From NCBI RefSeq assembly GCF_963422545.1, contig NZ_OY730254.1, positions 1-64,000 on the forward strand: 64,000 nucleotides of DNA. Reading direction: 5' to 3'. The stretch is from an uncultured Flavobacterium sp. (GTDB lineage: Bacteria > Bacteroidota > Bacteroidia > Flavobacteriales > Flavobacteriaceae). Under the pieces are notes generated by a model. The model had not been told where the DNA came from. It saw only the letters and a list, made by a program, of their open reading frames with translations, and did no database searches. The position numbers were made by a program, and so were the translations under genes. Below, piece after piece: positions 15,362 to 23,026 of this stretch (position 1 is its first letter; every line of letters begins with the position of its first letter).

Positions 15362-15409
15362 AAATTCCAAACTCCAATTACATATTTTATGAATTGGAAT
15401 TTGGAATTT
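15362..15409. repeat. 18-bp inverted repeat of the ATTCCAAATT intergenic type
   Basis: AAATTCCAAACTCCAATT (15362-15379) faces AATTGGAATTTGGAATTT (15392-15409) with one mismatch and a 12-base spacer. It lies after the DUF3127 gene and could serve as a weak transcript end for it. Confidence 0.6.
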
Positions 15410-15429
15410 AATTTTTAGATTTTAAACGT

Positions 15430-15801
15430 TTAGAAAGGTAAATCGTCCGGTTCGTCTTCGTTTAAATTAGTTGCCGGAGCAAAAGCTTCTGCAGCAGGCA
15501 TTGGTGGTGTTTGCGCAGGACCTTCCGGAGCTAATCTTTCGATTCTCCAACCTTGAATACTATTAAAATATCTGGTTTCTCCTTGTGGATTAACCCATTC
15601 TCTTCCTCTTAAATTGATAGAAACTTTTACTGCCTCTCCTTGTTTGTAGCTACTTAATAAATCGCATTTATCTTGTGTAAATTCGATCAAAATATGCTGT
15701 GGATACTGCTCATCTGTGGTAACAACCAACTCTCTTTTTTTGAATGCAGCACTAACTTGTTGCTCTGGGTTAACCACTTTTACTTTTCCTGTAACTTCCA
15801 T
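15430..15801 (-). CDS. DUF3127 domain protein with SSB-like acidic tail
   Basis: A 123-residue protein. Residues 1-90 form a single OB-fold-like domain typical of DUF3127 (KRELVVTTDEQYPQHILIEF, NLRGREWVNPQGETRYFNSI). The C-terminal 30 residues are a Pro/Ala linker ending in NEDEPDDLPF. The acidic tip closely resembles the DDIPF tip by which single-stranded DNA-binding protein recruits partners. A nucleic-acid role is plausible but not established for this family. Confidence 0.85.
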   Translation of the reverse strand: MEVTGKVKVVNPEQQVSAAFKKRELVVTTDEQYPQHILIEFTQDKCDLLSSYKQGEAVKVSINLRGREWVNPQGETRYFNSIQGWRIERLAPEGPAQTPPMPAAEAFAPATNLNEDEPDDLPF

Positions 15802-15832
15802 CTTCTTTCTATATTAATTATTGTTTCTTTTC

Positions 15833-16708
15833 TTATTTCTTAGCTAAAAGCACTTTCCAAGCCGACGAAATATCATCTTTATTCAGGTATTTTTTGGCTT
15901 CTAAATGTATTTTTTCCTGATCGTCTGAGCTTAAAACTCCTTTTACAGAAAAATTTTCTTTCACAAATATACTAACTTCTTCCGTTGTAGGCAAGGCTTC
16001 TACATTGCCTAATTTCCCAAGATCATTTCCGTCAAATACGGGGCTTTCTTTTATATAATTGGGAATTGCATCTACACCAACTCCTAAAGTTGTCAATGGT
16101 TTTGGCACTTCAAAAAGCCCTTGATTTGACCTTGAATACCAATTACTTCCCAATCTCGAAACTAAGTCTATTTTGTGTTGATCGATTGCTCCATTTTCAT
16201 CTAAAATAGCTTCATGAATATGAATTTTAACTACTTCGCAAAGAATCAAATTTCCTGCTCCGCCCTCTGTTCCCAAAGGAATTATCTGTGTGACTTTGCA
16301 CTCAAACTGCACTGGAGACTCTTTTACCCGATACGGTTTTACAAAATCTGATGGAATTTGTGTTAATCCGGCTTTTATAAACTCGTTTACACCTTCTCCA
16401 TATTCTGTACTTGCCAATGATGTTTGTTGTACCAAATCATAATTAACAACATTAATTACTACTTCACGAGTTGCCTCAGCATTAATTAAAGTATGTTTTA
16501 TGGTGTTATCGCGTACACGTCTTGCAGGCGAAAAAACCAATATTGGCGGATTGGCACTGAACACATTAAAGAAACTAAATGGCGACAAATTCGGGATTCC
16601 TTTTGCACTTAACGTACTTGCAAATGCGATTGGTCTTGGTCCAATGGCACTTTGCAAATAACCCTGCAATTTTGCCGTTGGTATCTCTTTTGGATCGATG
16701 CTAATCAT
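15833..16708 (-). CDS. Flavin reductase family protein
   Basis: A 291-residue FMN-binding split-barrel protein. IGPRPIAFASTLSAKGIPNL and SPFSFFNVFSANPPIL are the flavin-binding signature of the flavin reductase / DIM6-NTAB family. Residues 1-205 form the barrel; the last 80 residues are a helical extension found in Bacteroidota members. It probably reduces or binds free FMN in the cytosol. No neighbouring monooxygenase indicates a substrate. Confidence 0.88.
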   Translation of the reverse strand: MISIDPKEIPTAKLQGYLQSAIGPRPIAFASTLSAKGIPNLSPFSFFNVFSANPPILVFSPARRVRDNTIKHTLINAEATREVVINVVNYDLVQQTSLASTEYGEGVNEFIKAGLTQIPSDFVKPYRVKESPVQFECKVTQIIPLGTEGGAGNLILCEVVKIHIHEAILDENGAIDQHKIDLVSRLGSNWYSRSNQGLFEVPKPLTTLGVGVDAIPNYIKESPVFDGNDLGKLGNVEALPTTEEVSIFVKENFSVKGVLSSDDQEKIHLEAKKYLNKDDISSAWKVLLAKK

Positions 16709-16870
16709 ACTTTTTCTTTTTAACCGAATCTCGTTTCGGAAGCTACAAAAGTAGAGAAATCGTTTTTGTCAAAGAAATACTTTCGGACTTAAAAACAAAA
16801 AAAATCTTTAGAGCTTCATAAAATATTAAATGTGTTTATTTCGTTATATTTATACCTCAAAAAATAATTT

Positions 16871-18022
16871 ATGTCTTTTTCCGAAAGAAGAAATATAACC
16901 CGCTGGATCATTGTTTTTATTTCCTTTCTAATCATTTCTTTGATTCTTTGGAATACTTATACTTTTTTTCAAATTTTCAAAAATGAGGAACGCCTTAAAA
17001 TGAATCTTTGGGCTAATGCTCAAAAGACTTTAGTTAATGCCGATGAGAACACTAATTTAGATCTTCCGTTGGATATTCTAAACAATAATACTTCGGTACC
17101 GGTAATGCTTACGATGTATGATAAGGTCATTAGTTCTGTCAATGTTCCTGAGGAAGTTCTGGCCGACAGAGAGAAGACTACATCTTATTTGAATAATTTA
17201 AAGAGCGAAAATGATCCTATAGTTATTGAATATGCTCCCGGAAAACATCAGGAAGTATATTATGGAAACTCGGCATTACTTAATAAACTCAAATATTATC
17301 CAATTGCTTTATTGTTGATTATCTTTTTGTTTGGCGCTTTAATTTATAATTTCTACAGAAGTACTAAAATGGCGACTCAAAATAAACTTTGGGCAGGAAT
17401 GGCAAAAGAAACCGCACATCAAATTGGAACACCATTATCTTCCTTAATAGGTTGGGTTGAAATCTTAAAGACCGAAAACATTGATCTGTCGATAACATCA
17501 GAAATAGAAAAAGATATTGAGCGACTGCAAACTATTACGGATCGTTTTTCAAAAATTGGATCTGTTCCTGTTTTAGAAAAACATGATATTGTTGCCGAAA
17601 CCCTGAATACTTACGGGTATTTACAATCTCGTTTTTCGAAGCAGGTTACTTTCTCTTATCACACTCCCGAAGAACCAATTTTTGCTATGATAAACCCAAC
17701 ATTGCATAGTTGGACTATTGAAAATCTAGTTAAAAACGCAATTGATGCCATGAAAGGAAAAGGAACTCTGGACCTTCAAATTGAACAAGATACGCATCAT
17801 GTAAAAATCAACGTGAAGGATTCCGGAACGGGAATTTTGAAAAAGCAATTTAATACCATTTTCGAACCTGGTTTTACTACCAAGAAACGTGGCTGGGGAT
17901 TGGGACTTTCTTTAACCAAAAGAATCGTAGAAGAATATCATCGCGGAAAAATAAAAGTCTTGCATTCTGAAATTGGAAAAGGAACCACATTTCAGATTTC
18001 TCTAAATAAAAAAGTGCAGTAA
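16871..18022 (+). CDS. Membrane sensor histidine kinase
   Basis: A 383-residue protein with two membrane helices (about 11-33 and 143-162) flanking a periplasmic region of about 105 residues. The H-box is AKETAHQIGTPLSSLIGW with the phospho-acceptor at H183. The ATPase domain has NLVKNAIDAM (N-box), VKDSGTGIL (G1) and RGWGLGLSLTKRIVEEY (G2). No HAMP domain is evident and no response regulator lies next to it, so it is an orphan here. Its signal is unknown. It ends at a hairpin terminator. Confidence 0.92.
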   Translation: MSFSERRNITRWIIVFISFLIISLILWNTYTFFQIFKNEERLKMNLWANAQKTLVNADENTNLDLPLDILNNNTSVPVMLTMYDKVISSVNVPEEVLADREKTTSYLNNLKSENDPIVIEYAPGKHQEVYYGNSALLNKLKYYPIALLLIIFLFGALIYNFYRSTKMATQNKLWAGMAKETAHQIGTPLSSLIGWVEILKTENIDLSITSEIEKDIERLQTITDRFSKIGSVPVLEKHDIVAETLNTYGYLQSRFSKQVTFSYHTPEEPIFAMINPTLHSWTIENLVKNAIDAMKGKGTLDLQIEQDTHHVKINVKDSGTGILKKQFNTIFEPGFTTKKRGWGLGLSLTKRIVEEYHRGKIKVLHSEIGKGTTFQISLNKKVQ

Positions 18023-18050
18023 ATTTCTTTACTACACTTTACTTATTTTT
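18011..18050 (+). terminator. Intrinsic terminator of the histidine kinase gene
   Basis: AAAGTGCAGTAAA (18011-18023) pairs with TTTACTACACTTT (18028-18040) with one mismatch and a TTTC loop, followed by a T-rich run up to 18050. The left arm overlaps the stop codon. Confidence 0.75.
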
Positions 18051-18118
18051 ATTTCGAATGGACTTCGACTTCGCTCAGTCTGACAATAATTTGACTCTAC
18101 TCCGTCTGATAATAGGTT

Positions 18119-18505
18119 TTACAAATTCTCCTGAATACTTTTGGCCAAAGCCTCAAATTCTTCTTTAGAAAGTGATACTTTATTATGAAAGCGCATTTCA
18201 TCCATATGATTTAACGGAATCAAATGTACGTGTGCGTGAGGAACTTCTAAACCTACAACTGCCATCCCGACTCTTTTACAAGGAACCGTTTTCTCTAAAG
18301 CAATTGCAATTTTCTTAGAAAACTTCATTAACCCTAAATACAATTCATCTTCCATATCAAAAATCTTATCGATTTCTTGTTTTGGAATACATAGTGTGTG
18401 TCCTTTAGCATTTGGATTTACATCTAAAAAAGCCAAATAATTATCATCTTCAGCAATTTTATAAGAAGGAATTTCTCCTTTTACTATTTTGGTAAATATG
18501 CTCAT
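18119..18505 (-). CDS. HIT family nucleotide-binding hydrolase
   Basis: A 128-residue histidine-triad protein. HAHVHLIPL is the HxHxHxx motif, and FLDVNPNAKGHTLCIPK is the usual nucleotide-binding part. These enzymes hydrolyse nucleoside phosphoramidates or dinucleoside polyphosphates in the cytosol. It lies downstream of greA on the same strand, separated by a half repeat. Confidence 0.93.
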   Translation of the reverse strand: MSIFTKIVKGEIPSYKIAEDDNYLAFLDVNPNAKGHTLCIPKQEIDKIFDMEDELYLGLMKFSKKIAIALEKTVPCKRVGMAVVGLEVPHAHVHLIPLNHMDEMRFHNKVSLSKEEFEALAKSIQENL

Positions 18506-18537
18506 TGTTTATTAATTTTTAAAAAACTTAATCGTGT

Positions 18538-18561
18538 GATTGCTTCGTTCCTCGCAATGAC
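18538..18561. repeat. Half copy of the TGTCATTGCGAGGAAC-family repeat
   Basis: GATTGCTTCGTTCCTCGCAA and the following TGAC match the right arm of the elements at 15310-15334 and 28019-28043. No partner arm is present. It sits in the short gap between greA and the HIT gene. Confidence 0.75.
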
Positions 18562-19038
18562 TTAGTCTCTTGTGATTTCTAAAATCTCAAATTTCAAAAC
18601 TCCGTTTGGTACTGTGATTTCTGCAACTTCGCCAACTGATTTTCCAAGTAAACCTTTTCCAATAGGAGAAGTTACTGAGATTTTTCCAGTTTTCAAATCA
18701 GCTTCACTTTCGGCAACGAGTGTGTATTTCATTTCCATTCCGTTGCTTTGGTTCTTAATTTTTACATTAGAAAGCACCAATGCTTTTGAAACATCTAATT
18801 GTGATTCATCAATTAATCTCGCATTAGAATACACTTCTTCCAGTTTATTAATTCTCATTTCTAACAAACCTTGTGCTTCTTTTGCTGCATCATATTCGGC
18901 GTTTTCAGATAAATCACCTTTGTCTCTTGCTTCTGCTATATCTTGAGATGCCTTAGGACGCATTACACTTTTTAAATGCTCCAATTCATCTTTCAATTTT
19001 TTTAATCCTTCTGCGGTATAATAAGATACTTTACTCAT
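18562..19038 (-). CDS. greA: Transcription elongation factor GreA
   Basis: It rescues backtracked RNA polymerase by stimulating transcript cleavage. The N-terminal coiled coil (residues 1-75) contains DIAEARDKGDLSENAEYDAA, which carries the acidic tip residues. The C-terminal domain has SPIGKGLLGKSVGE. 158 residues is the standard length. Confidence 0.97.
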   Translation of the reverse strand: MSKVSYYTAEGLKKLKDELEHLKSVMRPKASQDIAEARDKGDLSENAEYDAAKEAQGLLEMRINKLEEVYSNARLIDESQLDVSKALVLSNVKIKNQSNGMEMKYTLVAESEADLKTGKISVTSPIGKGLLGKSVGEVAEITVPNGVLKFEILEITRD

Positions 19039-19162
19039 AACTTCATCGTTTATATAAATACAAAAAATCCCATCGGGACGGGATTTTGTATTACAAATAT
19101 ACTATTATTTTTAATAGTACATAATTATATGTTAATCATATAAATTTCAAACCTAAATAATT

Positions 19163-19170
19163 TATTTTTG
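19163..19170 (+). promoter_or_regulatory. Promoter -7 element for the Rieske-like lipoprotein
   Basis: TATTTTTG fits TAnnTTTG and lies 23 bases before the start codon. Confidence 0.4.
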
Positions 19171-19193
19171 TTTCACTAATTCTTATTAAAATA

Positions 19194-19607
19194 ATGAAAA
19201 AAATCTGGCTTATAATCGTATTTGTTTCTGTGCTCTTCTCTTGTAGCGATAATAGCAAAAGCAATAAAAATCCTAATATCCCAAATTATTCCATTAATCT
19301 GTCTATAGATATGAATCTGCCGGCTTATTCAAATCTTAAATTTGCAAGTAATGGAGTTATCGTTCCTAGTTATGGAGCAAAAGGTGTTATTATTTTTAAT
19401 GCAGGAAGCGGCTATAATGCATTTGATGCAGCTTGCCCAAATCAACCCATAACCGCATGTACTGCGATGACAATTGATGGTATTAATGCCGTTTGTTCCT
19501 GTGATAAATCTTCTTACAGTTTATTTACCGGACTTGGAGGTAAAGAATATCCATTGAAACAATATCGTGTTGAAGTTATTGGAAGCGTAGTTCATGTTTA
19601 CAACTAA
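19194..19607 (+). CDS. Lipoprotein with a degenerate Rieske-like fold
   Basis: A 137-residue protein with a lipoprotein signal peptide (VLFSC, lipidated C17). The region FDAACPNQ (C81) and CSCDKSSYSLFTG (C101, C103) resembles the two halves of a Rieske site, but the expected CxH...CxxH histidines are absent, so a 2Fe-2S cluster is unlikely. The later block GKEYPLKQYRVEVIGSVVHV fits the last strands of the fold. A redox or structural role in the envelope is unknown. It is a single gene sharing a bidirectional terminator with the TonB receptor. Confidence 0.75.
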   Translation: MKKIWLIIVFVSVLFSCSDNSKSNKNPNIPNYSINLSIDMNLPAYSNLKFASNGVIVPSYGAKGVIIFNAGSGYNAFDAACPNQPITACTAMTIDGINAVCSCDKSSYSLFTGLGGKEYPLKQYRVEVIGSVVHVYN

Positions 19608-19612
19608 AATAA

Positions 19613-19647
19613 AAAAAGCCTGAAAATTTAAAACTTTCAGGCTTTTT
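19613..19647. terminator. Bidirectional intrinsic terminator
   Basis: AAAAAGCCTGAAA (19613-19625) and TTTCAGGCTTTTT (19635-19647) form a perfect 13-bp stem with a 9-base loop, between the convergent lipoprotein and TonB receptor genes. Confidence 0.92.
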
Positions 19648-19663
19648 ATTTTGTAGAAATCCT

Positions 19664-21853
19664 TTAGAATTTCAGAGTCAGTCCGGCAAGGAAATTAATT
19701 CCCGCCTGAGGATAGTAGTACGGGTAAACATCCCACATATACCCATTTGAAACATACTTTTTATCCAAAATATTATTTACTAAACCAGTAATCATAATTG
19801 ATTTAAAGATTGATTTAGGTTTTATTTCATAAGAAACATTCAAATCGTTTACAAAATAGTCAGCTAGTTTTGCGGCAGGCAATTCTATATTGTTCATGTA
19901 TTGCTCTCCAACATATTTTTGCAATAATGAAAGGTGTAAACTTTGAATTGGACTATAAACAATAATGTTTCCAGCAATAACAGATGGCGAATAAGCAATT
20001 TCTGTTGTTCCATAATTTTGACCTTCAACAGCCAAATCAATATTTTTATTACTGCTTAAAGTAAAATTTGGACGAAGAATAAACTTCTCTGAAAGCTTAA
20101 TTGTTGCATCTGCTTCAAATCCTAAGCGGTAACTTTTTTCGGTATTAGCACGAATTGGAGATCCTACATCGTCAAGCCTTCCTGTCAGAATCAATTGATC
20201 TCTGTAACCCATATAATAAACATTTGAGTTCAATTGAAATTTCTCTGAATTGAATCTCCAGCCTAATTCAAAATCATTTAATTTTTCCGGTTTTGCATGT
20301 CCACCTTCGTAATCTGTTCTGTTTGGCTCACGATTTGCACGAGCGTATGAAAAATAAAGAGTATTTTTTTGATTGATTTCGTAATTCAATCCTGCTTTTG
20401 GGTTAAAGAAATTGAAGTTATCATCAACTACACCGGTTTCAGCGCTATTAGCTTTATATTTTACATTTCTATATTGCAAATCTCCATAGAAACTCAATTT
20501 TTCTGTGAATTGATAGTTTGCTTTCGCGAAAATATTCCCATCTGTTTTTGTTGAAAAATCATCGTAATAATGATCGCCTAATTCAGACTTATCAGAATAT
20601 CTGGCCCAGATTACTTTACCAAAATGATCTCCTTCATATTTATTCCAGCCTCCGCCAAGAATAACATCTAACTTTTCTTCTTTATATTTTACTGAAAAAG
20701 TTGTTCCGTAGAAATCATTATCTAACCATTTCTGACGGATTAAATCGGTTCCAAGAACTAATTCTCCTAAAGCATTTTCAACCATTTTTGTAGACTGAAT
20801 TGGTCCATATCCAGCAACTGGTTCATTATATTTATAATTTTCATAAAACCCTTTTCCTTTAGTATAATGAATAGCTAAGTTGCTGCTCCATTTATCAGAA
20901 AGCGATTCACTCCAATGTAATTGATAATGATTTTGTTTATAATTATCAGTTTCGTTGTCATAGAAATGGACATTTCCTGCATCATCTTTATACTTTCCTG
21001 CTGAATTATAAGTTCGATCTGAATTTAATGTCTCAGCATCAATTCCGTTCCAGGATTGGTATGTTTTTTCAGTTCCTCCAAAAACTAACGCTTTAATTAA
21101 AGTTGTTTTTCCAACATAAGTTCCTTGAAGAAAATACGATTTTAAATCTGAGCTTGCACGATCTACATAACCATCAGATTTAATGGTAGACAAACGTCCT
21201 GCAAGTTCAAAATGATCGTTTAATAGACCTGTGCTAAATTTTACTGTATTTTTATTAGAATTAAAACTTCCGTAAGAACTTGAAATTTCTCCATTAGCTT
21301 TAGACGCATAATTGTCTGTCAACATATTCAAACTTGCACCAAAAGCAGCAGCACCATTTGTAGAAGTTCCTACACCACGCTGCAATTGCAGACTCTCTAC
21401 AGAAGAGGCAAAATCAGGCATATTCACCCAGAAGGTCCCTTGACTTTCGGCATCGTTGTATGGAATTCCGTTTATCGTTACATTTACTCTCGTTGCATCG
21501 CTACCACGCACTCTGATTCCGGTATAACCCATTCCGTTTCCTGCATCAGAAGTTGTTACAACTGATGGTAAGTAATTCATTAAAATTGGAATATCCTGAC
21601 CCAGATTTCTAAATTTAATATCTTTTTTATCCAGATTGCTAAAACTTACCGGCGTTTTTGCAGTAACACGAACCGCAGAAACCAATACATCGTCAAGCTT
21701 GTTGACTTTTGTAGAATCTTGTTCCTGAGCGAAAGAAAAAAGAGTAAAGAAAATAGAGAATAGAGTAAAGAAAATAGATTTTTGATTCAACTTTGAACCT
21801 TTGCAACTTTGTACCTTTGTACCTTTAAAAGCACCTTTAATAATAGTTTTCAT
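19664..21853 (-). CDS. TonB-dependent outer-membrane receptor, probable thiamin receptor
   Basis: A 729-residue receptor. The signal peptide region is a duplicated SIFFTLF followed by SFAQ at about residues 26-43. The plug domain follows (VRVRGSDATRVNVTINGIPY, FWVNMPDFASSVESLQLQRG) and then the beta-barrel, ending in aromatic GLTLKF. A TPP riboswitch lies upstream on the same strand, and such receptors in Bacteroidota are predicted to import thiamin. Residues 6-21 come from a short AAAGGT/ACAAAG repeat; a TTG at residue 22 would also give a good signal peptide, so the start is uncertain. Confidence 0.9.
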   Translation of the reverse strand: MKTIIKGAFKGTKVQSCKGSKLNQKSIFFTLFSIFFTLFSFAQEQDSTKVNKLDDVLVSAVRVTAKTPVSFSNLDKKDIKFRNLGQDIPILMNYLPSVVTTSDAGNGMGYTGIRVRGSDATRVNVTINGIPYNDAESQGTFWVNMPDFASSVESLQLQRGVGTSTNGAAAFGASLNMLTDNYASKANGEISSSYGSFNSNKNTVKFSTGLLNDHFELAGRLSTIKSDGYVDRASSDLKSYFLQGTYVGKTTLIKALVFGGTEKTYQSWNGIDAETLNSDRTYNSAGKYKDDAGNVHFYDNETDNYKQNHYQLHWSESLSDKWSSNLAIHYTKGKGFYENYKYNEPVAGYGPIQSTKMVENALGELVLGTDLIRQKWLDNDFYGTTFSVKYKEEKLDVILGGGWNKYEGDHFGKVIWARYSDKSELGDHYYDDFSTKTDGNIFAKANYQFTEKLSFYGDLQYRNVKYKANSAETGVVDDNFNFFNPKAGLNYEINQKNTLYFSYARANREPNRTDYEGGHAKPEKLNDFELGWRFNSEKFQLNSNVYYMGYRDQLILTGRLDDVGSPIRANTEKSYRLGFEADATIKLSEKFILRPNFTLSSNKNIDLAVEGQNYGTTEIAYSPSVIAGNIIVYSPIQSLHLSLLQKYVGEQYMNNIELPAAKLADYFVNDLNVSYEIKPKSIFKSIMITGLVNNILDKKYVSNGYMWDVYPYYYPQAGINFLAGLTLKF

Positions 21854-21943
21854 CCGTAAAAAAATTACGAATAAAAGGGGGAATTATTCTTTTTGTTAAA
21901 TTAATAAATGTTTCACGACAAAATATAGTATACACGCTAAAAT

Positions 21944-22027
21944 TGTCGTTTTTCCCTTAGCAACATTACTCGCTCAGGTTCTTTGGGTATGATCTCAGCT
22001 CGTTATTTAGAGCACCCCTTTGAGACA
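21944..22027 (-). ncRNA. TPP riboswitch upstream of the TonB receptor
   Basis: Read on the minus strand the core is AAGGGGTGC, then GCTGAGATCATACCC, GAACCTGA and AAGGGAA. The outer stem pairs TGTC at 22024-22027 with GACA at 21947-21944. The third-arm sequence (GCGAG-TAATG-TTGCT) differs from the thiS copy, but the CTGAGA and CCTGA cores are intact. It implies repression of the receptor by thiamin pyrophosphate. The expression platform covers the 90 bases to the start codon and includes a CGTAA/TTACG hairpin just before it. Confidence 0.92.
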
Positions 22028-22030
22028 GTG

Positions 22031-22062
22031 CAAATGTAATGTTAAAAATTTCAAAAATCAAA
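22031..22062 (-). promoter_or_regulatory. Promoter for the riboswitch-TonB receptor transcript
   Basis: On the minus strand TTTG (22062-22059), 20 bases and TACATTTG (22038-22031) match the Bacteroidota -33/-7 layout. The -7 element ends four bases before the riboswitch. Confidence 0.65.
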
Positions 22063-22104
22063 TTCCAAAAACATTACAACAAATAATTTACTGACTTTAT
22101 CTTT

Positions 22105-22590
22105 TTATTTGTTCTTTTCAATTATCATATTTATTTTTTTTAGGCTAAAGAGTGATATTCCAATTATCAAAAATAATATTCCTTGCGCAATATATTTGTA
22201 TCGCAAATTGTAGTTTACATTTTCAGGAGAAATAATTCCTCTCATAACTCCGTTAAACAAGCCAAGCCTGCTTATTAAAATACTCAACAAAAACACAAAT
22301 AGACAATTTAACAATAACCATTTCTTTTTTACAGAAACTGCTATTGAAAGAACAGTGCCAATTAATATAACTATGGAAATTGAAAGTCCCTTAGCCAAAG
22401 ATACATTCATAATATCTACAGAACTTAACGCATATTTTTTTGCGTTATGAGCTATTTTTTCAACTCCGTTTTTCTGTGATAATTCTAAAATCCGTATATT
22501 ATACAGTCCTGAAAAAGAATATATTGACAAAATAAGAATCCAAACTCCTATTGTATGGAAAACAATTTGCAAATAATTAAGTTTCTTCAT
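22105..22590 (-). CDS. Hypothetical membrane protein
   Basis: A 161-residue protein with four predicted membrane helices (about 9-30, 70-88, 92-108, 133-152) and a short charged loop after the first. I do not recognise the family. It follows arfB by 31 bases on the same strand and is probably the last gene of that transcript. It lies just upstream of the TPP-riboswitch receptor but has no other sign of a thiamin role. Confidence 0.6.
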   Translation of the reverse strand: MKKLNYLQIVFHTIGVWILILSIYSFSGLYNIRILELSQKNGVEKIAHNAKKYALSSVDIMNVSLAKGLSISIVILIGTVLSIAVSVKKKWLLLNCLFVFLLSILISRLGLFNGVMRGIISPENVNYNLRYKYIAQGILFLIIGISLFSLKKINMIIEKNK

Positions 22591-22621
22591 AATTAAATTA
22601 TCTTTTTATTCAACAAGAGTA

Positions 22622-23026
22622 TTAATCTAAATCCGGTTTTCTTCTTGATTGTTTAAGATCAGAAATATTCTTTTTGTCTTTGATACGTTTTTTAATTACA
22701 GATTTTGGAATCTTAGTCGCTTTTCGAGCCTTAGGAACAAACAATCCTTTTTTAATTATTTCCAAAAATCGCTTTGTAACAATATCTTTGTTTTTAAGCT
22801 GGCTTCTATCTTCATCACAATTTAAAACAAGTATATTTTCAGTTGTTAATCGTGATGCAATGTTGGTTTGTAAAAGCAGTTTTTCTTCTTCAGACAAAGC
22901 CTGAGAAGTATTCAAATCAAAAGTCAAAACCACTTTTGAGGAGACTTTATTCACGTTTTGTCCACCGGCACCACTACTTCTAACAGCCTTAAAACTTAAC
23001 TCTGATATGATTTTATCTATATCCAT
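22622..23026 (-). CDS. arfB: Peptidyl-tRNA hydrolase ArfB (ribosome rescue factor)
   Basis: A 134-residue release-factor-like protein with the catalytic GGQ (G21-Q23) in VRSSGAGGQNVNKVSSKV. It ends in a basic tail (KARKATKIPKSVIKKRIKDKK) that in this family enters the empty mRNA channel of stalled ribosomes. The small size and lack of a codon-recognition domain distinguish it from RF1/RF2. Its ATG overlaps the stop of the upstream gene by one base. Confidence 0.95.
   Translation of the reverse strand: MDIDKIISELSFKAVRSSGAGGQNVNKVSSKVVLTFDLNTSQALSEEEKLLLQTNIASRLTTENILVLNCDEDRSQLKNKDIVTKRFLEIIKKGLFVPKARKATKIPKSVIKKRIKDKKNISDLKQSRRKPDLD

Noticed and set aside
18050..18118. Small gene or terminator after the histidine kinase
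   Set aside because: The GACTTCGACTTCGCTCAGTC sequence looks like decayed dispersed repeat; no open frame or stable hairpin beyond the terminator already listed.
21944..22027. Cobalamin riboswitch upstream of the TonB receptor
   Set aside because: TonB receptors often have one, but the GCTGAGA, ACCC, GAACCTGA and GGGAA order on the minus strand is that of a TPP riboswitch.
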